Shown here in pieces: positions 21,133 through 29,748 of a stretch of 41,491 nt of DNA. The position numbers were made by a program, and so were the translations under genes. How positions within the stretch are numbered: position 1 is the stretch's first letter; every line of letters starts with the position of its first letter. The stretch is taken from positions 1 to 41,491 of IMG/VR virus record IMGVR_UViG_3300009012_000004; one strand, written 5' to 3'. Origin of the DNA: a virus. The notes beneath the pieces are model-generated. The model searched no databases and was not told the origin of the DNA. It worked only from the letters and a program-made list of their open reading frames with translations.

Positions 21133-22653
21133 ATGGCGCTCTCCGATTTCCTTACCTGGCCCTGGCGCAGCGGCGCGGCCTTCGGCGAAACGACCGAGCC
21201 GGGGATCGATCGGACGAATGTCCGTTTCATCGTCCCGCAGGATTCACGGCTCTACATCAAACGCTGGACCCGAAGGCTATTAGTTGAGAAAGCGGAATGG
21301 GCCTATCAGAATTTCGGGATTGTAAAGGAAGGCGTGGCCGGCATTGCCCGGCATACCATCGGCAAAGGTATTTCCCTACAGCTCGATAGCGATAATTCGA
21401 AACAGAACGAGGCGGCCGAACAAGATTTTGAAACCTACGCGCTCACGCCGGAACGCTGCGACCTGGCCGGGCGCCGGAATTTTTATGAAACGCAAACCAG
21501 CGCGATCGAACAGCGCCTCGTCCGCGGTGAATTCTTTGCCGCACTGACCAATAACCCGGAGTTCGCCGAACCATGCTTCCATCTTTATGACAGTGAAGAG
21601 ATTGGAACTCCGGCGGATCGGGAAGGCGACCTGAATATCATCGATGGAGTGGAGCTGAACGAAAATGCGCGCGCCACCGGATATTATATTAAAGCAAACA
21701 GCTTCCGGATTGATCGGGCGGGAATGCTGCACTGGTACAAGCCGCATTCGATCAATCAGCCGCGCGGGATCAGCGATTTAGCCCAAGGGGTAAATCCGCT
21801 TGTCGATATCCACGAGCTCAAACGGCTGGCTACGCGCAGCGCCAAGGCGCAGCAATTCCTAGCGCTCGCGCTCAAAGGCATCACGAAAAAACGCGCCAAA
21901 GGCGCCCTCGGCGCCATTCGGAACGCAGGAAACAATGACGGCACGCCAGACGCAGACAGCGCGCAATTGGAGCGGCTCACCGGCGCGGCCGGTGGCGGCA
22001 TCATTTACCTCGATGATACCGATGGCGACGCCAAGCTGATCACGGCCAATTCGCCCTCGCCCCTAGTCGAAGGATTCATCACCGATTTGCTGATGCGCGA
22101 TGTCTGCGCCGGCTGGGGAGTTCCATCCGAATTTTTCTGGAACATGGCGCGCATGAATGGCGGGAATACCCGTTTCATCCTGGCGCGGGCCGATCTCTTT
22201 TTCCAAATCCTCGGCGAACGTTTGATCGATCGCTTCTGCACCCCGATCGCCTTCCGTTATTTGAGCCATCGGATCCAGATCGGGAAACTGCCGCCATTTC
22301 AAGATCCGAATTGGGCGCAAAAGATGAGTTGGCAGATGCCGCCGCGGGTGACGGTGGATAACGGACGGGAAAACAAAATTTTAATCGATCTGCTCGCAAA
22401 CGGGCTGATCACGATGCGGGAATACTGCAACGCGCGCGGGCTCAATTACAAGGCGGTGATGCGCCAGTGGGTGCGCGAACCGATCGAGTTTTTGCGCATT
22501 GCTGCGGAGGAAGGCGCCCCGCCCGAAATGCTGGATAAATGGAAAGCCACGCCACCGCTTTGGCGCGCGCCGCTCCCCGGCCAGGCACCTCTCGATCAAA
22601 CATCGGTCACAGCGCTTGATCAGAACGGAGACCCGATAAAAGCAGCCGCCTAG
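21133..22653 (+). CDS. Phage portal protein, lambda gpB type
   Basis: The portal dodecamer forms the DNA entry vertex of the capsid. The 506-residue protein has the lambda-family features: an N-terminal helical wing (RRLLVEKAEWAYQNFGIVKE), GVAGIARHTIGKG, and MLHWYKPHSINQPRGISDL followed by a helix with KRLATRSAKAQQFLALALKG. The crown and stem region follows, with WGVPSEFFWNMARMNGGN. I chose the ATG at 21133, four bases after the upstream stop; the frame stays open further upstream but that stretch is the antisense-like shadow of the 102-residue gene. It starts the head module. Confidence 0.88.
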   Translation: MALSDFLTWPWRSGAAFGETTEPGIDRTNVRFIVPQDSRLYIKRWTRRLLVEKAEWAYQNFGIVKEGVAGIARHTIGKGISLQLDSDNSKQNEAAEQDFETYALTPERCDLAGRRNFYETQTSAIEQRLVRGEFFAALTNNPEFAEPCFHLYDSEEIGTPADREGDLNIIDGVELNENARATGYYIKANSFRIDRAGMLHWYKPHSINQPRGISDLAQGVNPLVDIHELKRLATRSAKAQQFLALALKGITKKRAKGALGAIRNAGNNDGTPDADSAQLERLTGAAGGGIIYLDDTDGDAKLITANSPSPLVEGFITDLLMRDVCAGWGVPSEFFWNMARMNGGNTRFILARADLFFQILGERLIDRFCTPIAFRYLSHRIQIGKLPPFQDPNWAQKMSWQMPPRVTVDNGRENKILIDLLANGLITMREYCNARGLNYKAVMRQWVREPIEFLRIAAEEGAPPEMLDKWKATPPLWRAPLPGQAPLDQTSVTALDQNGDPIKAAA

Positions 22654-22655
22654 TT

Positions 22656-22997
22656 ATGAAGATCGCCATCGTGAGCGACGATGAAATGAAGAAGCTCCGC
22701 GACGCGCAGGAGCGTCACGAGCTCGAGGAATTACGCGCCTCGGTCCAGCTCGCTTCCATTGCGGACGCAAAAGCACGGTTCGACGCGATCGAGCACAGTT
22801 GCGCGGCTACCCTTCATATCTGCGAAGAAGCCTACCTCTCGCTGGCCGATGACGCGCTCGATGATTTCGAGACCGCCAAAGAGAAAGCCGACAAAATGGA
22901 GCGGATCGAGCGCGAGCATGATCGCTGCATTTCCATTTGGGAAAATCAGATTCGGCGATTGAATTGGGAAGCGCGCCAGGCGCAACAAAATTCGTAG
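22656..22997 (+). CDS. Coiled-coil hypothetical protein, 113 aa
   Basis: Almost entirely alpha-helical and strongly charged (DDEMKKLRDAQERHELEEL, then DFETAKEKADKMERIEREHD), so a coiled coil is likely. It follows portal by two bases. It could be a head-assembly accessory or an unrelated small gene; no family recognised. Confidence 0.55.
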   Translation: MKIAIVSDDEMKKLRDAQERHELEELRASVQLASIADAKARFDAIEHSCAATLHICEEAYLSLADDALDDFETAKEKADKMERIEREHDRCISIWENQIRRLNWEARQAQQNS

Positions 22998-23003
22998 CGC
23001 GCC

Positions 23004-23267
23004 ATGAGACGCAGGGTGCGCCGCTTAAAAATCAGGGGCGCGAACTGGAAGCTGATCTATGGCCGCCCACCGGCCAATACCTGCGCCGCTTATTGCGATC
23101 CAAACGTCCGAACGATTTGGATTCGCCCAACCGAAAATAAAACCCCGCGCCAAAAGCGCCGAGCAGTTCTGCACGAGATTTTGCACGCCTGCTTTTATGA
23201 TTTGAGAGAGGAAGCAATCGAGGAAGCCGAAGAAGCGCTCGACAAGGGGTTGGAGCTCGTTCTTTAA
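23004..23267 (+). CDS. Small HExxH metallopeptidase-like protein, 87 aa
   Basis: The central motif VLHEILHACF (residues about 55-64) is a canonical zinc-binding HExxH helix, with acidic residues downstream (EEAIEEAEE) that could supply the third ligand. The N-terminus is basic and strand-forming (RRRVRRLKIRGANWKLIYG). Small proteins of this kind occur in many phage genomes as putative peptidases related to SprT or ImmA folds. The substrate is unknown. It sits between portal and the prohead protease. Confidence 0.7.
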   Translation: MRRRVRRLKIRGANWKLIYGRPPANTCAAYCDPNVRTIWIRPTENKTPRQKRRAVLHEILHACFYDLREEAIEEAEEALDKGLELVL

Positions 23268-23277
23268 TGACGGAAGC

Positions 23278-23535
23278 ATGAAGCCTACGAAGCCGGGTTG
23301 GTATTGGTATCGCAGCGACAATACCGGGATTATCGCTGTGGAGGTTTTCGAATCGGACGAGGCGCTGTATGGAGCTGATAATCTCGTGGTCGCTATCCCG
23401 TCGTATCGTCACAGTCCGCAAGTTTCGAAACTCGAAGGGGAATGGTCTGACTTCGCGTTACCTGATCCGCCTTGGGAAGAAGATGAGAGAAGGTATTGGG
23501 CGGACGGAAGGAATCTCAGGAAAAAGGGGAACTAG
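23278..23535 (+). CDS. WYWYR-type small phage protein, 85 aa
   Basis: The N-terminus KPGWYWYRSDNTG and the closing EWSDFALPDPPWEEDE follow the pattern of small conserved phage and prophage proteins with one Trp-rich beta domain. Their function is not known. It starts ten bases after the metallopeptidase gene. The last residues are basic and probably disordered. Confidence 0.6.
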   Translation: MKPTKPGWYWYRSDNTGIIAVEVFESDEALYGADNLVVAIPSYRHSPQVSKLEGEWSDFALPDPPWEEDERRYWADGRNLRKKGN

Positions 23536-23603
23536 TCCTTTCGCCGCTCGTTAAACGAACCGCGGTCTGATTACCACAGGCCTTTGACACAGGCAGAGCG
23601 GGA

Positions 23604-24701
23604 GTGCGCCCATCCTGCTGGTATGAATTCCGAGCCTCAGCCTCGCAAGCGAATGAAACCGAACTTTTCATCTATAACGAGATCGGGTTTTTTGGAATTT
23701 CCGCGGCTGCGTTTATCACCGATTTACAAAACGTTCCGAAGAGTCATCGGATCTCGCTTCACATCCACTCGCCCGGCGGCGACGTCTTCGACGGGCAAGC
23801 AATCTTCACCGCGCTAAGCGCGCATCCCGGCGGCGTCACCACGCAAATCGACGGCCTGGCCGCGAGTATGGCCTCCCTCATCGCCCTGGCTGGCGATCCA
23901 GTGCGGATGTCGGGCAACGGCATCTTTATGATTCACAACGTCACCGGCGGCGCGATCGGCGACGCCGAGGATCTGCGCAAGCAGGCGGACGTGATGGAAA
24001 AAGTTCAGGAAACCATCACCGCGGTTTACGTCGGCAAAACCGGCATGTCCCGCAGAGCCATCACCAAAATGATGGATGCCGAGACCTGGATGACGGCGAG
24101 CGACGCGCACGAGCTCGGCTTCATCGATGAAATCACTGGCGACATGAAGATGGCCGCCAAGTTCGATCTCTCCGGCTTCAACAAAGTGCCCGCCGCGTTG
24201 ACACCGCTGCTCGCGGCGATGTCCAAACCGACCATTGCAGAGCTGGAAGGAACGATTGCCGAACTCGAAGGCAAGGTTTCCACAGCCAACGAAACAATTT
24301 CAAAGCACGAAACCGAAGCAAAAGAGTTCGGTGAAATCACCGACAAAATGTTGACCGATTTAACGGCGAACCAGAACACGATCCTGAAGCTCGAGGCGGA
24401 AGCGAAAACTGCGGTTGAACTCAACGCCAAGCTCGATGCAGATCTAAAGTCCGAGCAGGAAAAGAGCGCCAAGCTCGAAGGCGAAGCGAAATCAGCCGAG
24501 GAACGCGCGCGGGAAATGGCAGCTCGCTCCGGCGTCACCCTCCCAGGAAAGAAAGTCGTCGTCACTTCGACCACTTCAAGCTCAGAGGATCTGATCGCTC
24601 AATTCGAAGCAATCGAAGACTCGTCCGAACGAACCGAATTTTACCGGAAAAACAAAGTAGCGATCAGGGCAGCAAATCTCGAACTCCATTCCCGCAAATA
24701 A
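23604..24701 (+). CDS. ClpP-like prohead protease with scaffold-like C-terminus, 365 aa
   Basis: Residues 20-190 are an S14 (ClpP-like) serine protease. The nucleophile is Ser88 in GLAASMAS, with His111 in MIHNVTGG and Asp175 in GFIDEITG; the HSPGGDVFDG loop is also typical. Residues about 205-310 form a long coiled coil (ELEGTIAELEGKVSTANETI and more) that probably acts as the scaffold for capsid assembly and is cut during maturation. This protease-scaffold fusion next to portal and capsid is common in lambda-like phages. The start is GTG 23604, 14 bases after a TTGACA box (23584-23589). Confidence 0.9.
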   Translation: MRPSCWYEFRASASQANETELFIYNEIGFFGISAAAFITDLQNVPKSHRISLHIHSPGGDVFDGQAIFTALSAHPGGVTTQIDGLAASMASLIALAGDPVRMSGNGIFMIHNVTGGAIGDAEDLRKQADVMEKVQETITAVYVGKTGMSRRAITKMMDAETWMTASDAHELGFIDEITGDMKMAAKFDLSGFNKVPAALTPLLAAMSKPTIAELEGTIAELEGKVSTANETISKHETEAKEFGEITDKMLTDLTANQNTILKLEAEAKTAVELNAKLDADLKSEQEKSAKLEGEAKSAEERAREMAARSGVTLPGKKVVVTSTTSSSEDLIAQFEAIEDSSERTEFYRKNKVAIRAANLELHSRK

Positions 24702-24737
24702 ACGCTCGGACATTGACAGCCTCCCAGAACTAACACC

Positions 24738-25619
24738 ATGGCCTCTTATACAAATTTAGATGACGAAATTTTCGCGCAAAGCGCGCTGCAAGGTTTCGTT
24801 GCCACTCTTCTCCCATTCTCCGCGTTCTCGCTCAACTTTTCACCAGAGCCGCTCACCCGCAAAGGCAATGACGTCCTCGTGCCTTTGATCGGATCACTGA
24901 CGGCTACCACTTTCTCGGCTTATAACATCTGCGGCGGCTCGGCCAGCGTCATCACCGTCTCGATCAACAAGCACAAGCATGTGCCGATCGGTCAGAGCGA
25001 TTTAACCGCCGCTTCCACAAGCCACGTTAATCTTGAATCCTTCGGGCTACAGGCGGGTGCGGCGCTTGGTCTTTTGGTTTTCCAAGATGTATTTTCGCTG
25101 GTTACCACCGGCAACTTTTCTCTCGCCACCTCAGTAAGCGTGGTCGATTTCGGCATCGCGCAAATCCGCGCCGGCCGTTTGCTGCTCTCGCAAAACAAGG
25201 TGCCGATGCTCGGTCGCGCCCTGGTTCTGGATGTGAGTCCGTTCGATAATTTGCTCGGCATCTCCAATTTCATTCAGGTAATGCAAGCCGGAACTAGTGA
25301 GGCGTTACGAGAAGGCCGGATTGGCCGCGCGCTTGGGTTAGATATTTACGAGTCGAACGCGCTTCCTGGCACCAATTCAGTCATGGGCCTGGTCGGACAT
25401 CCGTCCGCGATCGCGGTTGCCGCGCGCTATTTGCAGCCGCAAGATGGAAACCTTTACGCGGATGCTCGCCCGATCACCGATCCCGGCACCGGCATCACCC
25501 TTGGCTTCCGTCGTCACTACGACAACAATACCGGAACCGCCTATGTGAACCTCGAGTGTAACTACGGTTACTCGCTCGGGATCAGCAACGGCGCGCGCGT
25601 CATTAAGCGCAACGACTAA
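24738..25619 (+). CDS. Major capsid protein
   Basis: The 293-residue protein lies after the protease-scaffold, where the capsid gene is expected. Its sequence fits P22 coat-like HK97-fold proteins: KGNDVLVPLIGSLTATTF, HKHVPIGQSDLTA, and ALREGRIGRALGLDIYESN, which matches the conserved 'R-GRIGR--G-D-Y-SN-LP' segment. It forms the icosahedral shell. The start ATG 24738 lies 19 bases after TTGACA (24713-24718), here without a hairpin. Confidence 0.85.
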   Translation: MASYTNLDDEIFAQSALQGFVATLLPFSAFSLNFSPEPLTRKGNDVLVPLIGSLTATTFSAYNICGGSASVITVSINKHKHVPIGQSDLTAASTSHVNLESFGLQAGAALGLLVFQDVFSLVTTGNFSLATSVSVVDFGIAQIRAGRLLLSQNKVPMLGRALVLDVSPFDNLLGISNFIQVMQAGTSEALREGRIGRALGLDIYESNALPGTNSVMGLVGHPSAIAVAARYLQPQDGNLYADARPITDPGTGITLGFRRHYDNNTGTAYVNLECNYGYSLGISNGARVIKRND

Positions 25620-25635
25620 TTCAGGCTGCCGCTAA

Positions 25636-26022
25636 ATGGCAGATATTCCTCAAAACGGCGGTGCGTTTTTTACCGGTAGCGTCCACGTCGGCGCCATTAA
25701 TGGCGTCGCCGTTTACCAAGCCCTTCTCAGCCAGGCGAGCACAGGCGCTCCGACAGCGACCGTCCTTTATAATAATCTCGGCACCATCGTTTGGAGCCGC
25801 ACTAGCGCCGGTATTTACGTCGGCACACTCGTGGCCGCGTTCACCAGCAGCAAGACGGGCATTCTAATAAGCAATGGCACCACCGTTGCGACCGCCGTTT
25901 TAACCGCATCGCGCACAAGCGACGATGCCATAGGAATCAAAAGCTGGCAGACGACCGGAACTCCGGCTCTGGCTGATGATTTAATTTCCGGAGCGATGAT
26001 CCAGATCCTGATCATGGCATGA
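25636..26022 (+). CDS. Putative capsid-associated protein, 128 aa
   Basis: A Thr/Ala/Gly-rich, beta-type protein (GAFFTGSVHVGAINGVAVY, GTIVWSRTSAGIYVGTLVA) with no charged helices. It lies 17 bases after the capsid gene and before the head-module terminator. Position and composition suggest a head decoration or vertex protein; no family is recognised. Confidence 0.55.
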   Translation: MADIPQNGGAFFTGSVHVGAINGVAVYQALLSQASTGAPTATVLYNNLGTIVWSRTSAGIYVGTLVAAFTSSKTGILISNGTTVATAVLTASRTSDDAIGIKSWQTTGTPALADDLISGAMIQILIMA

Positions 26023-26042
26023 TCGAGTCTTTCTGTTATCTT

Positions 26043-26080
26043 AACGGGACGTAGCTTTTGCTTCGTCCCGTTTTTGTTTT
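26043..26080 (+). terminator. Intrinsic terminator closing the head module
   Basis: AACGGGACG (26043-26051) pairs with CGTCCCGTT (26064-26072). A further AGC/GCT pairing lies inside, around a TTTT loop, and TTTGTTTT follows. This is the clearest intrinsic terminator of the window. It separates capsid genes from the glycosyltransferase block. Confidence 0.85.
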
Positions 26081-26092
26081 CCCCGAATTGAT

Positions 26093-28495
26093 TTGAACTC
26101 ACGCAAAGGCGCAAAGCCGCAAATTTCTCTCTGCCTCATCGCGGGCAACGTCGAAGAATATATCGAGCGCTGTCTCAAATCCTTCGCGCTGATCGCCGAT
26201 GAAATCTGCATCGTGCGCGCAATCGGGAACCAGAAACCCGACGCCACGCTGGACATTGCCCATCAGCTCGCCAGCGATCTCAACATCCTGACTCGCACCG
26301 CCGATTACATTAACGCACCCGATCACGCCGATTGGAAACATCTCGATAATTTCGCAGCGGCGCGCCAGCAAAGTTTCGATATGGCGACCGGCAAATACAT
26401 TTTCTGGTGCGATACCGATGACGTCCTGCAAGCCGGCGCGGAGGTGGTGCGCGAGCTGGCCGAGAAAGCGGAATATGATTGCTACATTTTCCCGTATGAA
26501 ATTTTCGGGCAACACGTTTCCGTTCCGCGCGAGCGAATGGTGAAACATGGGAGTGGCCGCTGGACCCATCCCGTCCATGAGTTTTTTAAATTCAACGAAG
26601 AAGTGGACGGTTATAGGGATGATCGGGTCATCGTGCGGCATCAGCCAATGTTAGAGAAATCCGGCAGCGTTGAGCGCAACCTGCGCATCCTGCGCACCAT
26701 TCCAGATAAGGAAATGCCGCCGGGGCTGCGTTACCAGCTCCACTGCGAACTGGTCGGCGCAGGAAGGAAACATGAAGCTTTCGAAGCGGCCAAAAAAGCA
26801 TTGGAATCCGGCGGCCTGGGCAAACCCGAGACTTATCAACTGCTTATTCACCTGGCGACGTTTTCGAAAGATCCACGCACGACCGAGAGCTATCTAATAG
26901 CTGCCTATCAGGCCGATCCATGCCGGCGGGAAGCGCTCGGCCTTCTCGCCGGCCACATGATCGATTATGGGCAACCGACCAAAGCGCTCGCTTTCGCCCG
27001 GCAAATGCTCGCGACCGAGCCACCGGCTGAAAGCTGGAACGATCGCAAAAATGCTTATACCTGGTTAGGAGTCGAGATCATGCAGCAAGCGCTCCGCGCC
27101 AATAACCGTTTCGACGAAGCGGAAAAATTGCGAACTCAAATGCTGGCGCGCGCTACCACGCCCATTATTTCGCTCATTCATGCCAGCCGCGGGCGCCCGA
27201 AACGCGCCGCCATCGCCCGTAAACTTTGGTTCGATCTCGCGGAAAACCCGGAAGCGATCGAGCACATCTTTGTTTTGGATTCCGATGACGACGAATCAAT
27301 GGCGCTGCGCCGGATGCACCACATCACCATCGCCGCCGGCGGCGGCTGCGTCGCAGCTTGGAATATGGGCGCTGGTGTTTCCATCGGCAAAGTAATCATA
27401 CAAATGAGCGACGATTGGCTCCCGCCGCCAAGGTGGGACAAGCTCATTCTCGAGCGTTTCGCTCAAGAATCAGCAGAGATCAGAGATCAGAAGTCAGAGC
27501 TCAGTAAAAATCCCTCTGACCTCCGACCTCTGACCTCCGACCTCTATGCGCGTGCATTGCAAGAGCCAAAAGTACTCGCAATCTCCGATGGCCACCGAAC
27601 AGACAACCTCCTCTGCATGGCGATCATGACGCGCGCCTATTTCAATCAGGATTGGTTCATGTTCCATCCCGATTTTACCGGCGTTTATTCCGATAATTAT
27701 TTTACCGATGTCGCTTATGCCCGCGGCCAGGTCATCGAGGCGCGCGACCTTATTTTTAAACATGATCATCCCGCTTTCACCGCCGGCGCAGCCGATGAGA
27801 CTTATCTGCGACAGAACTCGCCGAAGCGCTATGTGGAAGGGCTCAAAGTTTACGAGCGGTTAAAAGAGCAGCGTGATTGGTCGCAAGTGCCAGGCTTCTT
27901 CAATTTCTGGCCGTTCTATGGCGAGATCGCAGTTTCGCTCAAAGACGGCGATACCGTGGCTGAGATAGGCGTCTGGCTAGGGCGCTCCATTATTTACCTG
28001 GCGCAAATGTGTCAGCGTTTGGGAAAGAAAGTGAAATTCATCGCGGTCGATTCTTTCAAAGGAGAATCCGGCCAGCCGGCGCATGCCGGAACCATTGCCG
28101 CGCACAGTGGCTCCATCCGGAAAGAATTCGAAGAAAATATCAAACGCTGCGGCGTAGCCGATATGATCGATATCCTGCAGGGCGATAGCGCGAAGGCCGC
28201 CGCAGCCGTTCAAGATGGATCGATCGCCTTCTGTTTCATCGATGCCGCGCACGATTACGAAAGCGTGAAGCGCGACATCAGCGCCTGGAAACCAAAGGTA
28301 AAACCCGGCGGCATTCTAGCCGGCCACGATATCCAATGGCCAGAAGTACGCCGCGCCGTCGAAGAACTTATCCCCGCCGCCAAGATGACGAGCGCGACCT
28401 GGTTCTGGAAGTCAGGCTTCCAGCCTGACTTGGCCGATGGGCTTCCAGCCCGTCAGACAACGCATGTTCCGCTGCAAGCCGAGCTGGCAACGTGA
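26093..28495 (+). CDS. Glycosyltransferase-TPR-glycosyltransferase-methyltransferase fusion, 800 aa
   Basis: Residues 10-190 are a GT2-type glycosyltransferase (ISLCLIAGNVEEYIERCLKS, with DTDD at 107-110 as the metal-binding DxD). Residues about 195-350 are TPR-like helices. Residues 357-590 look like a second GT-A domain (IISLIHASRGRPKRAAI, VLDSDDD at 394-400, QMSDDW at 437-442). Residues 605-760 are a class I methyltransferase (VAEIGVWLGRSIIYLAQ, FIAVDSFKGE, FCFIDAAHDYE, KPGGILAGHD) of the Methyltransf_24 type. Two repeat elements interrupt the frame: an inverted-repeat minisatellite at residues 461-485 and a palindrome at 772-787. The TTG start (26093) lies beside a third repeat. It probably builds or caps a surface glycan. 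The start is uncertain. Confidence 0.75.
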   Translation: MNSRKGAKPQISLCLIAGNVEEYIERCLKSFALIADEICIVRAIGNQKPDATLDIAHQLASDLNILTRTADYINAPDHADWKHLDNFAAARQQSFDMATGKYIFWCDTDDVLQAGAEVVRELAEKAEYDCYIFPYEIFGQHVSVPRERMVKHGSGRWTHPVHEFFKFNEEVDGYRDDRVIVRHQPMLEKSGSVERNLRILRTIPDKEMPPGLRYQLHCELVGAGRKHEAFEAAKKALESGGLGKPETYQLLIHLATFSKDPRTTESYLIAAYQADPCRREALGLLAGHMIDYGQPTKALAFARQMLATEPPAESWNDRKNAYTWLGVEIMQQALRANNRFDEAEKLRTQMLARATTPIISLIHASRGRPKRAAIARKLWFDLAENPEAIEHIFVLDSDDDESMALRRMHHITIAAGGGCVAAWNMGAGVSIGKVIIQMSDDWLPPPRWDKLILERFAQESAEIRDQKSELSKNPSDLRPLTSDLYARALQEPKVLAISDGHRTDNLLCMAIMTRAYFNQDWFMFHPDFTGVYSDNYFTDVAYARGQVIEARDLIFKHDHPAFTAGAADETYLRQNSPKRYVEGLKVYERLKEQRDWSQVPGFFNFWPFYGEIAVSLKDGDTVAEIGVWLGRSIIYLAQMCQRLGKKVKFIAVDSFKGESGQPAHAGTIAAHSGSIRKEFEENIKRCGVADMIDILQGDSAKAAAAVQDGSIAFCFIDAAHDYESVKRDISAWKPKVKPGGILAGHDIQWPEVRRAVEELIPAAKMTSATWFWKSGFQPDLADGLPARQTTHVPLQAELAT
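26100..26123. repeat. CGCAAAGG-type dispersed repeat, copy 1
   Basis: A 24-base sequence made of CGCAAAGG, CGCAAAGC and CGCAAA steps. Its exact reverse complement occurs at 38912-38935. It encodes the first residues (RKGAKPQ) of the 800-residue glycosyltransferase. I recognise this as a kind of repeat scattered in intergenic regions of several bacterial phyla, Verrucomicrobia among them. Confidence 0.75.
27474..27545. repeat. In-frame inverted-repeat minisatellite, copy 1
   Basis: The left side repeats CAGAGAT and similar heptamers; the right side repeats CTCTGACCTCCGAC. The two sides are complementary, so the RNA would form a long hairpin. It lies in frame within the second glycosyltransferase domain and adds about 25 residues (SAEIRDQKSELSKNPSDLRP and on). 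A second copy of the same design is at 31921-31997. Confidence 0.8.
28411..28451. repeat. GGCTTCCAGCC palindromic repeat, in frame
   Basis: GTCAGGCT, TCC, AGCCTGAC forms one palindrome and GGGCT, TCC, AGCCC a second directly after. Together they encode KSGFQPDLADGLPARQ near the C-terminus of the methyltransferase domain. This double palindrome looks like a dispersed host-type repeat that inserted without breaking the frame. Confidence 0.65.
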
Positions 28496-29103
28496 TTCTT
28501 TCCATTCTTACGCCCTCTGTCCCCTCGCGCCTCGAGCAGTTAAACGCTCTCCGCGCCATGCTGGCGTCGCAGATTGGCGATCAATTGGCGGTCGAGCATC
28601 TAATCCTGATCGATAACAAACGGCGCACCGTCGGCGAAAAACGCGATAACCTCTTGCGCATTGCCCTTGGGCGATATGTCGCCTTCGTCGATGATGATGA
28701 TTTCGTGAGCGAGGATTACATAAACGAGATTGTGGCGAGAACCTGGTCGAATGCGGATGTCATCACCTTTCGCCAGCTCGCTACTGTGAACGGTCAAACG
28801 GCCGAGATTCAATTCCGCCTCGGCAACGAAAACCAAAGCTTCCAGCCGGGCATGCTGGTGAAACGCAATGCCTGGCATATCTGCGCCTGGCGGCGCGAGC
28901 TCGCCCTTACCAGCCACTTTCCGGCATGGAATTACGGCGAAGATTGGGAGTTTGCCGCGCCCCTCTGCCGGATCGCTAAAACCGAGGAGCACATCCCGAA
29001 AGTGCTGCACTATTACAGGCACGACGCCAAGACCACCGAAGCGCCTTATCCTGGCACGTCGTTTCCAGCGGCCGATCAATTCCACGCTTTGACCGGCAAT
29101 TAA
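28492..29103 (+). CDS. Glycosyltransferase family 2, 203 aa
   Basis: A short GT2 enzyme: MILSILTPSVPSRLEQLNAL at the N-terminus is the first nucleotide-sugar binding strand-helix, VGEKRDNLLRIALGRYVAFV leads into the DxD-type metal site VDDDDF (residues about 64-69), and WNYGEDWEF (about 145) supplies the likely catalytic ED. The GTG start overlaps the stop of the 800-residue gene by four bases, so the pair is co-translated. It probably adds a sugar to the same glycan. A cytoplasmic location is likely, since there are no membrane segments. Confidence 0.8.
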   Translation: MILSILTPSVPSRLEQLNALRAMLASQIGDQLAVEHLILIDNKRRTVGEKRDNLLRIALGRYVAFVDDDDFVSEDYINEIVARTWSNADVITFRQLATVNGQTAEIQFRLGNENQSFQPGMLVKRNAWHICAWRRELALTSHFPAWNYGEDWEFAAPLCRIAKTEEHIPKVLHYYRHDAKTTEAPYPGTSFPAADQFHALTGN

Positions 29104-29176
29104 TAACCGCGGATTTCGCTGATAATCAGAAGAAAGAATTTTTCTTATCCGTGTTATCCGCGTAATCCGCGGTTAA
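29104..29176. repeat. CCGCGGATTACGCGGAT palindrome, copy 1
   Basis: Intergenic inverted repeat: it starts with AACCGCGGATTTCGC and ends with GCGTAATCCGCGGTT, able to fold into one long imperfect hairpin. Related copies lie at 29613-29703 and 31514-31601, with a half copy at 32357-32390. The type is one I associate with dispersed repeats of Verrucomicrobia. Confidence 0.8.
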
Positions 29177-29198
29177 TTTGACAAGAATAAGCAACCCG

Positions 29199-29615
29199 AT
29201 GCCCGCCACGCTCGAAGACGAACAGATCAATCTGAAAGAGTTGGTCGATCGCGGTGTAAAACTTTACCGCGAGACGCTCCCTTTAAAAAAGAAGCTGGAA
29301 GAGCTGGAGCAGATCAAAGCGATTCTGCGTGAGGAAGCAAAGGGTCGGGATCACGATTTCTTCGGGACCGGCGGCAACATCGCGCGGGTCGAACAAAAGG
29401 CCGATACCATCGCCCGAGTGGTGGTGGAGGAGAATGTGCCGCGTGCTGCCAGGCTATCCGGTGAATCTCTGACCGATCTTTTCACCATTCATCCCAGCAA
29501 AGGGAATGAAAAGAGTTTCGAACTAAACGCGCTCAAACTTCTGACGAAACGCGCGGCGCAAAGCCTGATCGATCTCCTTACCGTTCCAGCTACCGCTTGG
29601 GTTCGATTTTCTTAA
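29199..29615 (+). CDS. Helical structural or assembly protein, 138 aa
   Basis: The start ATG 29199 lies 15 bases after TTGACA (29178-29183); an upstream TTG in the same frame is the box itself. The N-terminal 60 residues are coiled-coil-like (VKLYRETLPLKKKLEELEQI). The rest is mixed, with LTVPATAWVRF at the end. It is the first gene of the tail and connector region. No family recognised. Confidence 0.55.
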   Translation: MPATLEDEQINLKELVDRGVKLYRETLPLKKKLEELEQIKAILREEAKGRDHDFFGTGGNIARVEQKADTIARVVVEENVPRAARLSGESLTDLFTIHPSKGNEKSFELNALKLLTKRAAQSLIDLLTVPATAWVRFS

Positions 29616-29703
29616 CCGCGGATTACGCGGATATCGCTGATAAAAAGGCAGAGAGATCCCTTTCTGAGTCTCTTATCCGTGTTATCCGCGTAATCCGCGG
29701 TTA
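29613..29703. repeat. CCGCGGATTACGCGGAT palindrome, copy 2
   Basis: Ninety-base inverted repeat between two structural genes, beginning TTAACCGCGGATTACGCGG and ending with the complementary sequence. It starts within the upstream stop codon region, so it may also act as a transcript end or stability element. Confidence 0.8.
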
Positions 29704-29711
29704 GTCCATAG

Positions 29712-29732
29712 CAACGCGCTTGCGCGTTGACA
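29712..29732 (+). promoter_or_regulatory. Hairpin fused to TTGACA box
   Basis: CAACGCGC (29712-29719) pairs with GCGCGTTG (29722-29729), and the right arm runs into TTGACA (29727-29732). The box is 16 bases from the ATG at 29749, which supports that start over the ATG at 29737. Here the hairpin lies before, not after, the box. Confidence 0.5.
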
Positions 29733-29748
29733 GCGCATGGTGGGCACT

